Assembly: GCA_024180945.1 (NCBI GenBank)
Contig: JAKSGN010000007.1
Coordinates: 3,348,001-3,412,000, forward strand
Length of the DNA: 64,000 bases
Direction: 5' to 3'
From: Macrophomina tecta
Taxonomy: Eukaryota > Ascomycota > Dothideomycetes > Botryosphaeriales > Botryosphaeriaceae
The first letter of the stretch is position 1; each line of letters starts with the position of its first letter. The position numbers and the translations under genes are program-made. The notes below the pieces were generated by a model. That model searched no databases. It saw nothing but the letters and a program-made list of their open reading frames with translations, and had not been told where the DNA came from. Below are positions 12,746 to 24,866 of the stretch, piece by piece.

Positions 12746-13194
12746 GGGAGAGCGTTGTTCTGTCACCGGGCGCGAGGAGGCAGCAGCAGGGTGCGGGCGG
12801 GGCGCGGCATGAAGGTGCAGCTGGAGGAGATGGAGCTGGAGGAGCAGCGCAGCGGTCGAGCTTGACGCGCGCACGAGTGACGGCGGGCCGGGCACCAGCC
12901 ACAGCGCCGCGCCACAGCGGGAGAGACGGGAGAGAGCGGAGGGCCGGGGGGGATCCTGGGGGCGTCGACAAGCTGCAGCGCGCCAGGAAAGCTCAACGAG
13001 CTCGTCGCCCCAGCGCTGATTGGGGCCCGCCGCTGGAATGCTGCTGCTCGCGACACCACCGCCTTCTGCCCGCGTCCCGTCTCCACCCTCTCCTCCGTGA
13101 CACTGACGACCAATGCGCCGCTTTGTCCTCCTCGCCCGTCCCTGAGCTCTGCCCTCACTCCGCTCTCCCCTCTGCGCCCGACCCGAGCAGTCCA
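12746..13194. promoter_or_regulatory. Shared upstream region of PFS2 and DGAT1
   Basis: A 449-bp GC-rich stretch between the start codons of two divergent genes, so it must carry both promoters. I see no clear TATA box. Confidence 0.45.
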
Positions 13195-14901
13195 ATGGCC
13201 TCCCGCGTTGAGACGGCCGTGTCAACGAGCACCGACATCCCCATAGCCCGCCCCGAGACGCAGTACGTTGCTGCCGCCGCGCCCCAGCCCGACTCGAGCC
13301 CCGTCCCCGCCTCCAATGGCCAGCCGCGCTCTGCCTCCTCTGCGAGAGACGTTGGGAAATACAGACATGTCGTTGCAGTCCACCGCCAAGCGCGTCCCTC
13401 GTGTCTCAGCCAGGATGCGGAGGCCCCGCCGAGCTTCGTTGGCTTCAGGAATCTGATGTTCCTGGTCCTGAGTATGCTTCTCCTTCCCAGGGGGTGCTCC
13501 GAGTCCATGGCTGACAGCTTGCCTCTAAGTCGTCTCCAACTTGCGCCTGATGATTGAGAACTTCCGGAAGGTGAGCATTCGTGCCTCTCTGCCCCCCCGC
13601 GCTCCTCCACTGACTGCCTGCCCCCTAGTACGGAGTTCTGATCTGCATCCGCTGCCACGACTACCGCCGACAGGACGTCGTCTACGGTTCCATTCTCTAC
13701 TTCCTCGTTCCTTGCCATCTCTTCGTCGCGTACGTCATCGAGCTCGCTGCAGCACAGCAAGCTAAGGGCGCCATAGCCCGGATCAAGAAAGCCGAGTCGC
13801 CCGAAGACGCCCAGGCTAGGCGTGATGAGTTCCGCGGCACTTGGGGGTTGATTGCTTTCGCCCATGGCATCAACGCTACCCTGAATCTTCTGGTTGCCTC
13901 GGCCGTCGTTTACTACTGGATCCACCACCCCGGCATTGGAACCCTGTGCGAGCTGCACGCCATAATCGTCTGGCTGAAGACGTGCTCGTATGCTTTCACC
14001 AATCGTGATCTACGCCACGCTCTCCTCGACGACCTCGACAATGCCCCGCTTCCCGACGTGTACAAGGATTGTCCGTACCCGAAGAACATCTCTATCAAGA
14101 ACCTGACGTACTTCTGGTGGGCCCCTACCTTGGTCTATCAGCCCGTCTACCCCCGCACCGACAAGATTAGGTGGCCATTCGTGTTCAAGCGCTGTGGCGA
14201 GATGATCGGACTGAGCATTGTCATCTGGATCGCTTCCGCCCAATATGCCTCGCCTTTGCTGAAGAACTCGCTCGACAAGATCGCTACGCTCGACCTTGTT
14301 TCGATTGTGGAGCGTATGCTCAAGCTCTCAACCATTTCCCTCTTTTGCTGGCTAGCTGGCTTCATGGCTTTCTTCCACTCGTTCTTGAACGCTCTGGCTG
14401 AGGTCATGCGTTTTGGTGACCGAGAGTTTTACACCGAATGGTGGAATGCCACCAGTATCCGTATCTACTGGGTGACCTGGAACAAGCCTGTCGCAAGCTT
14501 CATGCGCAGACACATCTACAGCCCGCTGTGCGGGCGTGGCATACCGCCAGTCATCGCACAGATCCTTGTCTTTCTCTTCTCTGGTGCGCTGCACGAGCTT
14601 GCTGTCGGTGTGCCGACTCATAACATTATCGGTAAGCCCATCACTGTCGTTCTGCGCTCGCTCTTGAGCATAATCTGACATGAGCCCAGGTGTCGCATTC
14701 GCCGGAATGATTTTCCAAATTCCCCTCATCCTACTTACAGATCCTCTTCAGCGTATGAGGGTTCTCAATGGTAAAGTGATTGGCAATATGATCTTCTGGG
14801 TCAGCTTCTGCCTCGTCGGCCAGCCACTGGCAGCTCTACTGTACTTCTTCGCCTGGCAAGCCAAGTACGGTAGCGTGAGCAAGCCGCAGTTGTGGAAGTG
14901 A
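13195..14901 (+). CDS. Diacylglycerol O-acyltransferase 1-like MBOAT enzyme
   Basis: Four exons (13195-13471, 13530-13570, 13629-14631, 14690-14901) give 510 residues. The second exon is only 41 nt and encodes VSNLRLMIENFRK, which joins to YGVLI to form the DGAT1-type NLRLxIENxxKYG block, so its placement is well supported. A low-complexity cytosolic N-terminus of about 85 residues precedes many hydrophobic helices. The acyltransferase signature FYTEWWN lies at 373-379 (FYxDWWN in the family, so Asp is replaced by Glu), and the MBOAT active-site His sits near 428 (GALHELAV). These enzymes in the ER membrane acylate diacylglycerol to triacylglycerol for lipid droplets. The sterol acyltransferases Are1/Are2 are the main alternative; the IENxxKYG block and overall length favour DGAT1. 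Start ATG 13195 is the first in frame. Confidence 0.88.
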
Positions 14902-14924
14902 TTGCGTTCAACTTGATCATATCC

Positions 14925-14946
14925 TTTTTTTTTTGTTTTTTTTTTT
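14925..14946 (+). repeat. T-rich tract after the DGAT stop codon
   Basis: Ten T, one G, eleven T, starting 23 bases after the stop. A U-rich 3' UTR element on the sense strand is the simplest reading. Confidence 0.6.
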
Positions 14947-15188
14947 CAGCTTCTTACACCTTGAATTTTAAGACCTTTTATAGACTTCCTGGGCGTTGGT
15001 TTCACTTACCGTTGGTACCTTTCCTTTCGAAAATACTATGGGAGTAACTTCATCTGGCCCGAAGTGTAGGTATGCTCATGCTTTCGATTTTACTTGTGCT
15101 TGCATAAGCTTCCGCTGAGCTCTTGCATGTGTCACGGTCAATGTACCCCGCACTTGCTTTTGCATTGATTGCTGGCTGTCAGCAACAC

Positions 15189-15198
15189 ATCACGTGAT
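15189..15198. promoter_or_regulatory. Perfect palindrome ATCACGTGAT with E-box core
   Basis: The ten bases are their own reverse complement and contain CACGTG, the core bound by bHLH factors of the Cbf1/Pho4 class. It lies far from either neighbour's start, so a regulatory role is only a possibility. Confidence 0.2.
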
Positions 15199-16424
15199 TA
15201 GATCAAAACAGCCGATGTCGTCAGACGGGAGGTATGATCTGCAGCGGCCCGTTGCGGCTTGGTGTATGTGTCCACCAATGTCGTCCAGCCTATTGTAGAT
15301 CATTGACAAGGACCGTGTGTCGAACTACATATCCCCATATTGTGGTAGTCGGAAAGGTACTCGAACGCACACCGAACGTACGGAGGCCTGGATTCAATTA
15401 GTTTGCCACCGCTGTAATTGGCCTGCAATACTTCCAATATCCCACCCGTCCCACCAATAAGCCTTGGTAGGTTCTGTGATCTAGCTCCTATACGGGGTCC
15501 TGAGGCTAGATATGGACGGGACTTTCAACCCTGCATTCGTAGTTTACGAGGTCAAATGCTGCGCCCGGTCTTCTCGCCCCCAGTTTCTCGGACTCCCTAG
15601 TAGTATCGGTCATCACTGCAACAGTATCCAATAATATCTCCCCATAAGAGATATGAGAGAGCACCCACGACTGACATCCCGGAACCCAATCAACCTTTGG
15701 TCCTCAAATCATTCCCTGGCCCCCAAAGGCGACGACGACCTCCCAAAACGCGCCCACCTCTACGGTGCGCCAGATTCTCCCGGTACCACCAGGACATGAC
15801 GCGCACCTCCAGCCAGCCGCGCATTCCGTCCCTCGATCACTCGCTCACTCCGGCATCATCGGGACGCGGGCCGGCGGGAAGAGGCTGAATCCAGATCCAA
15901 GCGAGGCAATAGTCTGGAAACGCCCGAGCAAAGCCGGTAAAGGGCGGCACAAAACGCCTAAGCAATCAGCGCGAAGCATACGTAGAAAGCATGTATTGCA
16001 CTGAGCCATGGGCATTGCGGGCGGTTACGTTGATGTTTGACTGTTTTCTTCCGTGGTAACCATACTCCTCCCCGGGCGGTGCGTGCCGCAGAAATAGAGA
16101 ATCACCAAAAAGGCATCATGAGTACTGTCAACATCTGATACCCTTCCCTCTTTTTTTTTTCCCCCCCTCTAAATTGTTAGATTGACATTGTTTTACTCAA
16201 TTATGAGTGAAAGGGCCTGTTCCGCCCTTTTGTCTGCCCCTGTTTGTAAAATTATCAATCTTAGTTCGAGCAAATGGAGAAGAGGTTTTTCCAGGAAACA
16301 ATATCCCATTTCAACCAGCAATCATGCCATCCTCCCAATGGAAGAGCGATGAACCCCACGAAAAATTGGATTACAAGACTTTATCCAGCCCCGCATATGC
16401 TTATGCGCTTTTTCCTGAAAACTC

Positions 16425-16445
16425 AAAAAAAAAAAAAAAAAAAAA
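16425..16445. repeat. Poly-A tract (21)
   Basis: Twenty-one consecutive A on the + strand; on the minus strand this is a T tract about 1.8 kb beyond the Cid1-family stop. Confidence 0.8.
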
Positions 16446-16904
16446 GCCCATGGTGCGCTCAACCTGCGAGGGGAACAACATCAGAAAAGACAATCGATGC
16501 TAAGCGACATATCCTGAATAGTTCCCCGCCTTGAATGTCCTCCTATCTACGTGACAGGTTCTAATTTCTCATTCTAGCACATCCCCAGCCGGCACTCCAT
16601 ATGCCTTGCTCGTTCTCGCACTTCCCGTAATGGATTCGCATGGCTACGAACAAAGTTCTCTCAAGGGAGAAGGCAAGAAAAACAAACGAAGCAAGCAGCT
16701 CCGACTCTGCCACGCACAGGGCTGCGATCGAATATCCTTTCCTCTTCTCTCATGCAATCATCCATCATTTCTGTGTCCTTGTGGGTCCCCTCCCTGCTCC
16801 CCTGGGAAACGCCTACTCGCGAGTCCGTCAAAACAAGCCAGGAGACAGGAAGGGCCCAGATGTCTGTCTATCTGTACAGCATGTGCCATGTCCTCGATTC
16901 GGCC

Positions 16905-16921
16905 AAAAAAAAAAAAAAAAA
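16905..16921. repeat. Poly-A tract (17)
   Basis: Seventeen consecutive A on the + strand within the same gene-free stretch. Confidence 0.8.
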
Positions 16922-18227
16922 CCTAGACCCAAGAAAAAGCTCCGCAGAAAAAGAACCATCAAAAGAACCCCACGCCCAGACTTGGGAAAGAACGATAAGA
17001 AAAGACGGCTTCCCGAGAAAAACAACTCAAAAACAACTCAAAACCCGCCTTTGCAGATTCCACGTAAGACCGAGAAGATGTCAGACAAAAAAGGAGCCAA
17101 CGAAAAACGAACCCCGATCGCTATGTACTGTACGGTGCATGCGTTAAAAGTGCGAGTGTGCTGACATCGCTGAATAACAACAATGATTTAAAAAAAAATT
17201 GACTCCTACCCGTTTTCTGTTCCACATGTCCACAATTCCAGTTTCCCTTAATCCAGTGTGTCTGAACAAGCAAGAGGAATATGAAACAAAACACGCCCTA
17301 AAATGATGCAAAAAAGGGTAATGCATGTGTGTGGTTGCGAAAGAAGTAGAAAGAGAAAGGAAATCCTGTGACCAGGAAACCAAAACGTAAGGAACATGGT
17401 ATCTTAACCTTTCATATATGTATTTATTTTTTTTATTTCGTTTCCCTTGGCTTGTCGTCAATTCGGGAAGAGCCGCAAATTTGCGATCAGTTCACCGTAG
17501 CTATTTAACTGCCGACAGATCTGGTCCACGGCAGCGCGTAGTTAGGCGGAGTGGCAGGCGTTTTCTGGCAGTTTTCCTCAATTAGGATCCTCAGAAGCCG
17601 AACGCATTCGAAGTATGTCGCGGGCGTATACGGTCTAGTCGCGAACGGACTGGGCCCGGCCTGATACCGGGAGAAAGTTGTGTATCTCGGCTCCATCTGT
17701 TGGACCGGGCGGTGCGATGCTGACGGACGTACTCCGTTTCGAAATCGATGTCTTCATTTCTGCTTTCTGCTGACTTTCAAACGAGCTCTTTTTCCGTTGC
17801 CATGATGCTCAAAATACCGCCAATCCATATCATAACCTCACCTTTGCTGCGATTTTTTGCCGATTTCATGAAGTGAATCTCCAACGCTCTCTACCCCATC
17901 CGGATGACGTCGAATAGGACAAACCGAAAACGTTGCTTTTAGACAGAGCGAAGCGCGTCTCAGTTCCAACTTGGAAAGAATCAACTTCGCAATGTGCCAA
18001 TGACCCTTTCCATGGCGACATAATTTTCTGGAAGGGTTCGCCGTTCATAGCCAACATCTCATTACTCCGTGGTGTGAACCATCGACAGTCGTTCGATTGC
18101 GCATTTTCATGCGCGCGCCAATACTCGTCAAAAGGTAGTTCCGGAGTGATGTAGTATAGGCTGTAACATATGAGGCCCCATAGGCTTGGCAGGTGACACG
18201 CCATTCGGATGGTGACACGGCCATGCT

Positions 18228-21200
18228 TTAACCTCCCTTACGATCAGCCTCATTGGCCGGCAGAGGCTCACCTCCTCTGTGCTCACCGTTCCTGCTGGCG
18301 TTAGATTTGGCGCGCTTACGGCCGCCTTTCTTGCCTCCACCAGACTTCTGCCAGCCACCATTTGACGTAGAGTTGCCACCGGCACCGCCCTTGCTGCTCG
18401 GCTTCTCATGCGCATTGAGACTATCTTTCGTCGGATGAGGAGACTGCTGCTTCACATTGTGGTTACCAGCAGTTCGAGGCGGAGCTGGCTGAGCATCCTT
18501 ATCGGAAAGTCCGCCCCCAATGGACGTCCCATTTGTGGGTTGAAGACCGGCAGACACGGGGCCACGGCTAGCAGTGGGCGATGGAGTTCTGGTTTCCTGG
18601 ACCGGCGACAGTATGGGTAAAGCTGCCGATTTGACTGTTTGCGGAGGGGCAGTAGAAGTTCTCGACGTATCCAAATGCGATACTCCATTTGGAGCCGCCT
18701 TCACACGCCACGGCGGAACATTCTGATTGTTCGACTGCATACCAGTTGTCGTAGAGTACTCATCCCCACTGAGATGATAATGGCTCTGGACAGTCGGCGC
18801 GGAGAGCGCATAGCTCGGTGCAGGCGCTTGAGATACCGTCCCGTACACATCAACGCCATTCAAGCCTTCCGGCTCAGAAGAAGCGAAATGACGCCGCAAC
18901 AACTCGTTTGTGAAAATCTGCTGTTGCTGCTGCTGCTCCGGCATCTCCATAGGGAAGGGCTCGTCAGGGCGAGCTGAACCAGCTAACGAGGAGACGGAAT
19001 CTCTGTCGGTGAAGCCGTTTGAGTCAATACTGTCAGTAAGACTGCGCTGCTCTCTAGATTGTAGCGCGCGATACGAGCCATTCACAATGACTGGCCCGGA
19101 AGCTATCGGCGGTACTGGTGGTGTTTTTTTCTCGGACGCTTGCAGTGGTGGTGCAGATGTAGGAGTCTGGCGAATTCCCGTCGAGAAGCTTCTGTTGTGA
19201 CCCTGTCCCAATGGCGATGGTGATCTCGAAGCATGCTGTTGCGCTTGAGTATGCTGAGGATGTGCCAAGTCCGGCGATATTCTTTTCCGCCTTTGCGCTA
19301 GTTCTTGGAATGAAGGAATCTGCTGAACGGTGTAGTCCTGAAGATTAGGCCTGAAATGCTGCTGCGGAGACTCGTTCATGAAATAGCCGTAATATTCCTT
19401 TGGCGAACCATTCTGAGCAGGTTCCCGGGCAGCCGGGATGCATTGGGCATGTTGTTGGGGAACATCTACAGGTTGTTGCTGAGCTGCCGCTGTTTCCTGC
19501 GATGATCGAGCGATGGGATAAGCCATGAGGTTAGGTGGGTAGCTCGGGATTGGTGGGTAGCCCGTTAGTAGCAAAGCATTTTGATCAGCCCTTGCTGGCT
19601 GCGAATGTGATCTAATCGCGCTATTTGTCTGCCCTTCCGCTACTGTAGCACGATGGACGCCCCGCCTTTGTGGAATACTCAGAGGTAGTGATGGGGACGA
19701 AGGGTTCGTCCGGACTCCATCCTGAGAGTGCGACTGTGACATTGGCTGGGGTTGCTCAAATCCATTTGGGTACGGGTAGAGGTACTGTGGCATGATTGGT
19801 GCCGTTGCAGGTGGCTCATTCGGGTCCCGGGACACCGGCTGCGTGGTCACATACTGAGTCTTTGGGGGAGATCCATGGTTCGAGCCGTTTCTGGCCTGAG
19901 CCTGTGCGTGGGCGATGGCTTGCGCTTGCGCTTGTGCTGCACGAGCCTGTGCCTGCGCGAAGAGCTGCGCCTTTAAGCTATGCTGCTGCATCTCAAGCAT
20001 CTGATACTGTTTGTATAGCTGCTCGTGTAACGAAGCGCCTGTCGTGACAGCAAAATAATCTGGCCCAGCACCTACAAGTGGAGGGCTCAAGAATGGCAGC
20101 CCATTTGTGTATGCACCACTCGATGACCTGCTGCGGTCGCCCTGGCTGTTTCTTTGGTTGTAAAGATTCCGGCCACCTCTGTTACCATTGCCGCGACCAC
20201 CTCGCCGAGATGGAGAAGTGCTGTGTGTGAGAGTCGGTTTGGGTGCTGGCGGTGGCTTCTGAAAAGTTGGTCGCTCTTCTTTGGGATAGACATACTGCTC
20301 GCATGCCTTCTCCAGCTGCCCACCATCAGCTAGGAGGTCGAAAGCTTGCCGGATTTCCAAATGTATCCCCCGAAAGGCATAGTCGTCAGCGGAGTTGCCA
20401 AGATTCCGAGAGACGTTAAATGGCTCTTCGACACATAAGCGGAATCGGCCCTCCTTGTTACCACTGTCAACCTCCCATCCCTTCTCTTTTCTGGTCAAAA
20501 ACCTGCCGTTCCGGACGGAGACCACATCGCGTTCGTAATCAAAATCATGACCGTAAAGCCGAAAGAACTGAAAGAGAAGCTGTCCCAAGGACTCCTTGTT
20601 GGCTTCCCCGAATCCGCGAACCTTGTCCAAATCATCAAAGAAACTAGACTCTTCACCAGTCTCGGTTGGATGCTTTTCGAAAGGCATTTGGTGCAACGAA
20701 GGAAGCACTGGCGGATTCCGGGTTTGTAGGAAATTCAAGACCATGCATATCCATGTGTACGAGCTCAACGTACCACCCATTGCTGTATATATTAGCGGTG
20801 ATTGACAGGGATCGAAACACGCAACGTACCAGCATCGTTCAGAATCCGCTGTTTTGTCCAGTACTTAATGATCATAGTCAAAGGACGGACGCGCTCGTCG
20901 ATCTGAACATAAGTCTTGATCATCCTGGTATTCTCCAGCGCCAGCGTATTGTTGACGTTCATGTCGCAAGCCAATTCCAGCTCAGGATCCCAAACTTTTA
21001 CAATGGGGACCTTTGCCGAGGCCACACACACCACCTTGCTCATGCCATCTGTGCCTGTCTCAGCGGGATGTTTCAACAGTGCGAAGATCTTAACGTACGT
21101 TTCGCTAGTGCTTCAGCTAGCATATGCACACTTTCCAGCTTCTTCATCGGGGTCTGGATACACACATCGACTAGGCACAACGTTAGCGCTAGGCACGAAA

Positions 21201-22174
21201 ACTGGAAGAAGTTAATACATACCATCAGACTCCGCGGTGCACAACAAGTTGCCCGAGGATCCAAAGACGTGGACTTTGAACTCGTTGCCAGGCCACTCGG
21301 TGCGCAGTATCCGCCCGAGCTTCTCTACAAGGAGCTTCCTCCTCTTCTGACTCTCTTCGGATGGCAATAACCGGTCGTAGAGTTCTCGCATGTCGCCACT
21401 CAACTTCTCCTCCTCATCGGGGTTCAGTGAAGCCTTGGGTGGGACAGCGGCCTTCTCCAGCATGTCGGCGTTATCGTAGCCCATACGGCGCCTGCCGAAA
21501 GCAATATGCGTTTCATACTTGCACTTGTACGGCTGCTTCCGCAGCGAAGGCATGGGGCCATTAGCTTCGGAGGACACAGACCGCGGCGAATGGTTCCCTA
21601 GAGCGCCATTTGGAGAGGGTGTTCTGGAGCGGAATGCGATGTCCCGAGCGTGCTGGTGAGGAGTGGAAGGAACGGAGTTTGAGTGATGAGACGTCATTGG
21701 CGGGCGTGCGGGGAGAGCATGCTTGACCCCGTCCGACCCCCTACTCGACATGCTTGCGGAGTCCGTCACCTGCGATTTGCCGCTCGTAGCTCGAGTTGAT
21801 ACGCCGTTATTCCCATCGATGTGCCGTGGCGCAGGGTGCGGCTTGGGTTGCGCTTTCTTTATGGTGTCTTGTGCCGGCCTCGACGCCAAGGGCCCCGGAT
21901 TCTGTACCTGAGACACGGTGGTGGCGGGGGGCGGGTGCGCGAGAAAGTTCTTCTGGAGCAGGTTGTTGATGTGCACGGAGCGGAGGAGCGGGTGGTAGAC
22001 CAGGAGCGGCTGCTGCGCGTGGGGCGTGACTATGAACGGAGGGGGAGCGGAGGTGTACTGGCCCTGAGCCAGCGTCGGACGCGAAGCAAGACGGCGCGAC
22101 AAGAGAGTGTCTGGGGAATCCAGGGCGCGATATAACCAGCCTGCGTTTGCTTCAGTACTGCTGTATTCGCCCAT
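18228..22174 (-). CDS. Cid1/Trf-family terminal nucleotidyltransferase (PAP/25A-associated)
   Basis: Four exons (22174-21223, 21170-21099, 21054-20830, 20782-18228) give about 1267 residues. The first ATG in frame is at 22174; the codon before it is TTG. Residues 1-300 are low complexity. The nucleotidyltransferase core starts near 300: HVFGSSGN then, across the first intron, ESDVDVCIQTP, giving the GS...DxD metal-binding pattern. The third exon carries LENTRMIKTYVQIDERVRPL and IIKYWTKQR; the fourth opens with MGGTLSSYTWICMVLNFLQ and continues into the PAP-associated domain (LFQFFRLYGHDFDY, FNVSRNLG). The last 600 or so residues are Gln/Pro/Ser-rich and end in a basic Lys/Gly/Arg patch. Such enzymes add U or A to RNA 3' ends in the cytoplasm; which nucleotide cannot be told. 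The core is compact Cid1-like, while the flanking disordered regions are unusually long, as in filamentous fungi. Confidence 0.9.
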
Positions 22175-23671
22175 CAACCACGGCGGGTGGGGAGGTCGAA
22201 GCGGTGTTCGGGAGCGGTGGGGATGACGGCGGCGAGGGCGAGGGAATTGCGTACCGGTCGCAAGGCGCGGCGGGACGAGTCACAACGGGTGAGAGGCAGC
22301 GGTTTTGAGGGTGAATGGAGCGGTGGATGGCGGCGAGGGCTCGCGGTGAGAGAGGCGTCAAGGCAGTTGCCCCTGCGGGATCGCGGTGCTGGAGACAGGG
22401 CAGGACAAGCGGCTACGCCACGGCTGGAGAGAGGGGCGCTGGCAGGCAGCGCGGCGAGGAGAGGCGGGATGGGGTCGGGTCGGGCGCGCAGGGCGGGAGC
22501 GCTTGGAGTTGGCTGGGTGCGAATGGGAAAAAGGAAGGTTGTGGTGAGGGATGTGTTTGATAGCAGGTTGCGCTCGCAGCTCGCTAAGTCGCGATCCAGT
22601 GCTATTGCAAGGCGGAATTACGGAGGAGCAGCAGTTACAGAATAATACGCTCCGTCACCGCTCATCAAACAAATCACGCATAGACCAAGCGCGCGCGCAT
22701 TTGTTCCGGCTGCTATAAACCTCGATGTCACGCCCGTCGCAGGCCTGCTGCGGGCAGGCCGCAACACCAGCCTGCACAGCCAATGGGGTCTACTGTCAAA
22801 GACGAAGCGCCAGCTGCGCTCCGCCAAGGCACCCGAGGCTGACGGCCATTGTGCCCGTGGCACAAAGGCCTGGAGGGTGGAAATAGCAGCGGCCAACGCC
22901 CACGCCTACGCCTACGCCCACGCCCGCACCCGCGCCTCCTCCCGTCACGCCGGCGGCGGCTGACGGCCGCGCACAGCTCACGGCCCGCCGCTTAGCAGAC
23001 AGACGGTCGGTCAGTCAGGCAATCAGTCGGGATAGAGGCAAAGGCATTACTCAGGCTAACGGCGGCGCGTATTGTAAGGAAGGCTTGTATTGCGCGCGGG
23101 TGGACCGATGTTCTCGGGCCCCGCGCATGCCCGATCGAGAAGGGCACGGAGCGGCGCTGCGTTTCACGAGCAGTTTACGGAAGGTTTCTTGCTCTCTCCC
23201 TCCAGCTCCCGTTGTTCCGCTCCCAGATTGCTCCGCACTCCTCTCCGGATGAGCTGGCGGCGGCGGCGGCAGGCAGCAGCAGCAGCAGCAGCAGCAGCAG
23301 CGTGCTTCTGCCTCTGCCTGTGCCAGCGCCAGCGCCAGTGCTGCGGCCAGTCCGGGGCCAGGGCCGCGCAGCAATGCGGTGCGGTGCAAGGAAGATGCAC
23401 CGCAGCAAGGTACGCAGACGCAGACCCAGACGCAGCAGCAGCACCGCACAAGGCACGCCCGCTTGGCTCTGGGCGGCCCAACGGCTGGCCCTCGCGAACC
23501 CCACTGCGTCATCCTGCTCCGCCCATATCCCGAGGCTGCTAGGCGTGTGCGCGCCTCCTGCATGACCGCACGTCCTTCCACAGCCTTGCCCGACACCACA
23601 GTGTCTGCCCTCGCCTTCAGTCTGCAATTCCCGGAAATCTCGCTCTGCTCATTGGCCTTGATCCCGCTACC
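22175..23671. other. Upstream region between divergent Cid1-like and isochorismatase genes
   Basis: A 1.5 kb GC-rich stretch upstream of both genes. It holds hexamer-like CCTACG/CCCACG repeats near 22898-22937, a GGC run at 23256-23270 and (CAG)9. Open frames here (up to 261 codons) look like by-products of GC-rich composition and I do not support them. Confidence 0.5.
23274..23300. repeat. (CAG)9 microsatellite
   Basis: Nine perfect CAG units following a short GGC run, in non-coding sequence about 370 bp upstream of the isochorismatase start. Confidence 0.9.
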
Positions 23672-24866
23672 ATGTCTGCTGCCGCCCGCAGATTGAGTGA
23701 GTCTCTCGCGCCCCCGCCCTGTCCGCGCCACGTGCTGACAGCTCCGCGCGCCAGCGAGCCCCGCGCTCTTGTACGGCAACCGCCCGAAGCCATATGCTCC
23801 CGTACTGACCCGCGCCCTAGCATCTGCGATCTGCAAGAGAAGTTCCGCCCGGCCATCTGGGAGTTCTCCAAGGTCCTCACCACCACCCAGAAGATGCTCA
23901 GAGCCAGTACGACCGCCCCGTCATCGTTCCTCCTTGGCGCCGACGCTGTGAACCATCGCTCCCCAGGAACGAGGCGTTCTGGCGAGTGAGATGGCTGCAG
24001 CTGGCCCGATCCCGTGCCGTCTCGCATGATCGTCTGCTTCAGGGCCCGCGAAGTCTGCCCGTATTCTCTCTGCTGAATTTCTTCACGGGCCGCACGTTCC
24101 CTCGCTCAGCCCGATCTATACATAGGCTGAGCCTGCACGCTGTCTTCAAGCTTGTCCACGCGCCGTGCTGGACGAGCTGCGGCGGTACCCCCCTCATCTT
24201 CCCTTTGTTACCTGTTCTTCGTGTGGCTGGTTGATTTGCCTTCGTGGAACTGTGCCGTTTCCTAGCGTCCGAGGCTTCCCCATTCCTTTGTTGCGAAGCC
24301 TCTCGGAATCCCAGCTGAACCTCGTCTAGGCCAGATCCTGAATTTCCCCGTCATTGCTACCACGCAGAATCGTGCTCGACTCGGAGAAACGTGTGCCGAG
24401 CTGGGCCTCGACATTCCTGGCGGCGTCCAGACCAAGGTGCATGCTGACAAGACGCTGTTTTCAATGATCACGCCAGAAGTGCGCGCTGCCCTCACTCAAA
24501 AGCACGAGTGCATCATCGTGGGCATCGAGTCGCACATCTGCGTCACCCAGACTGCTCTCGAACTGCTGCGGGATGGGCACAAGGTGTATGTCCTAGCCGA
24601 TGGGGTTTCTAGCTGCAATAAGGAAGAAGTCCCTATAGCTCTGGCCAGGCTCAGGCACGAGGGCGTGGTAGTGACTACAAGCGAAAGCTTTCTCTATGAG
24701 CTGATCAATGATGCCGCCATTCCAGAGTACGTGGCACCTCATTTCATCTTCGGGAGCCAAATAGAGTGCTTATTGAAAGTATCGCAGGTTCAAGGAGATG
24801 GCAAAGTTGGTCAAGGAAACGAAGGAAAGCACGAGTCAGGTGTTGCAGACCCTATGCAAATTCTAA
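23672..24866 (+). CDS. Isochorismatase-family cysteine hydrolase
   Basis: Five exons (23672-23696, 23755-23770, 23821-23906, 24330-24726, 24788-24866) encode about 200 residues, the usual size for this family. The first exons encode MSAAARRL then TSPAL and FICDLQEKFRPAIWEFSKV; this needs a 16-nt second exon but rebuilds the conserved N-terminus exactly. The third intron is long (423 bp). The expected catalytic triad is visible: Asp17 (CDLQ), Lys83 (DKTLFSM) and Cys113 (ESHICVTQT), with the PVIATTQNRARLG strand between. The C-terminal exon adds FKEMAKLVKETKE. Fungal single-domain members are related to yeast nicotinamidase and to mitochondrial ISOC2-type proteins; the exact substrate is unknown. 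Exon 1-3 borders are inferred by homology of pattern and are less certain than exon 4. Confidence 0.85.

Larger units (their letters stand above)
14902..18227. other. Tail-to-tail intergenic region with homopolymer tracts
   Basis: About 3.3 kb between the stop codons of the DGAT and Cid1-family genes. It holds T-rich sequence just after the DGAT stop (T10-G-T11, 14925-14946), A21 at 16425-16445, A17 at 16905-16921, a palindrome ATCACGTGAT at 15189-15198 and a short inverted repeat at 15634-15654. Translations in all frames are short and biased. No gene supported. Confidence 0.5.

Noticed and set aside
12182..13225. 347-codon minus frame overlapping the PFS2 5' end
   Set aside because: It runs through PFS2 exons in a wrong frame and across both introns; the spliced PFS2 model explains this sequence.
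16425..16921. Retroposon poly-A tails
   Set aside because: No target-site duplication, no internal reverse-transcriptase frame and no repeated unit is visible around the A tracts.
23051..23836. 261-codon minus frame with poly-Cys run
   Set aside because: The Cys run is the (CAG)9 microsatellite read in reverse; it overlaps the isochorismatase 5' exons and looks compositional.
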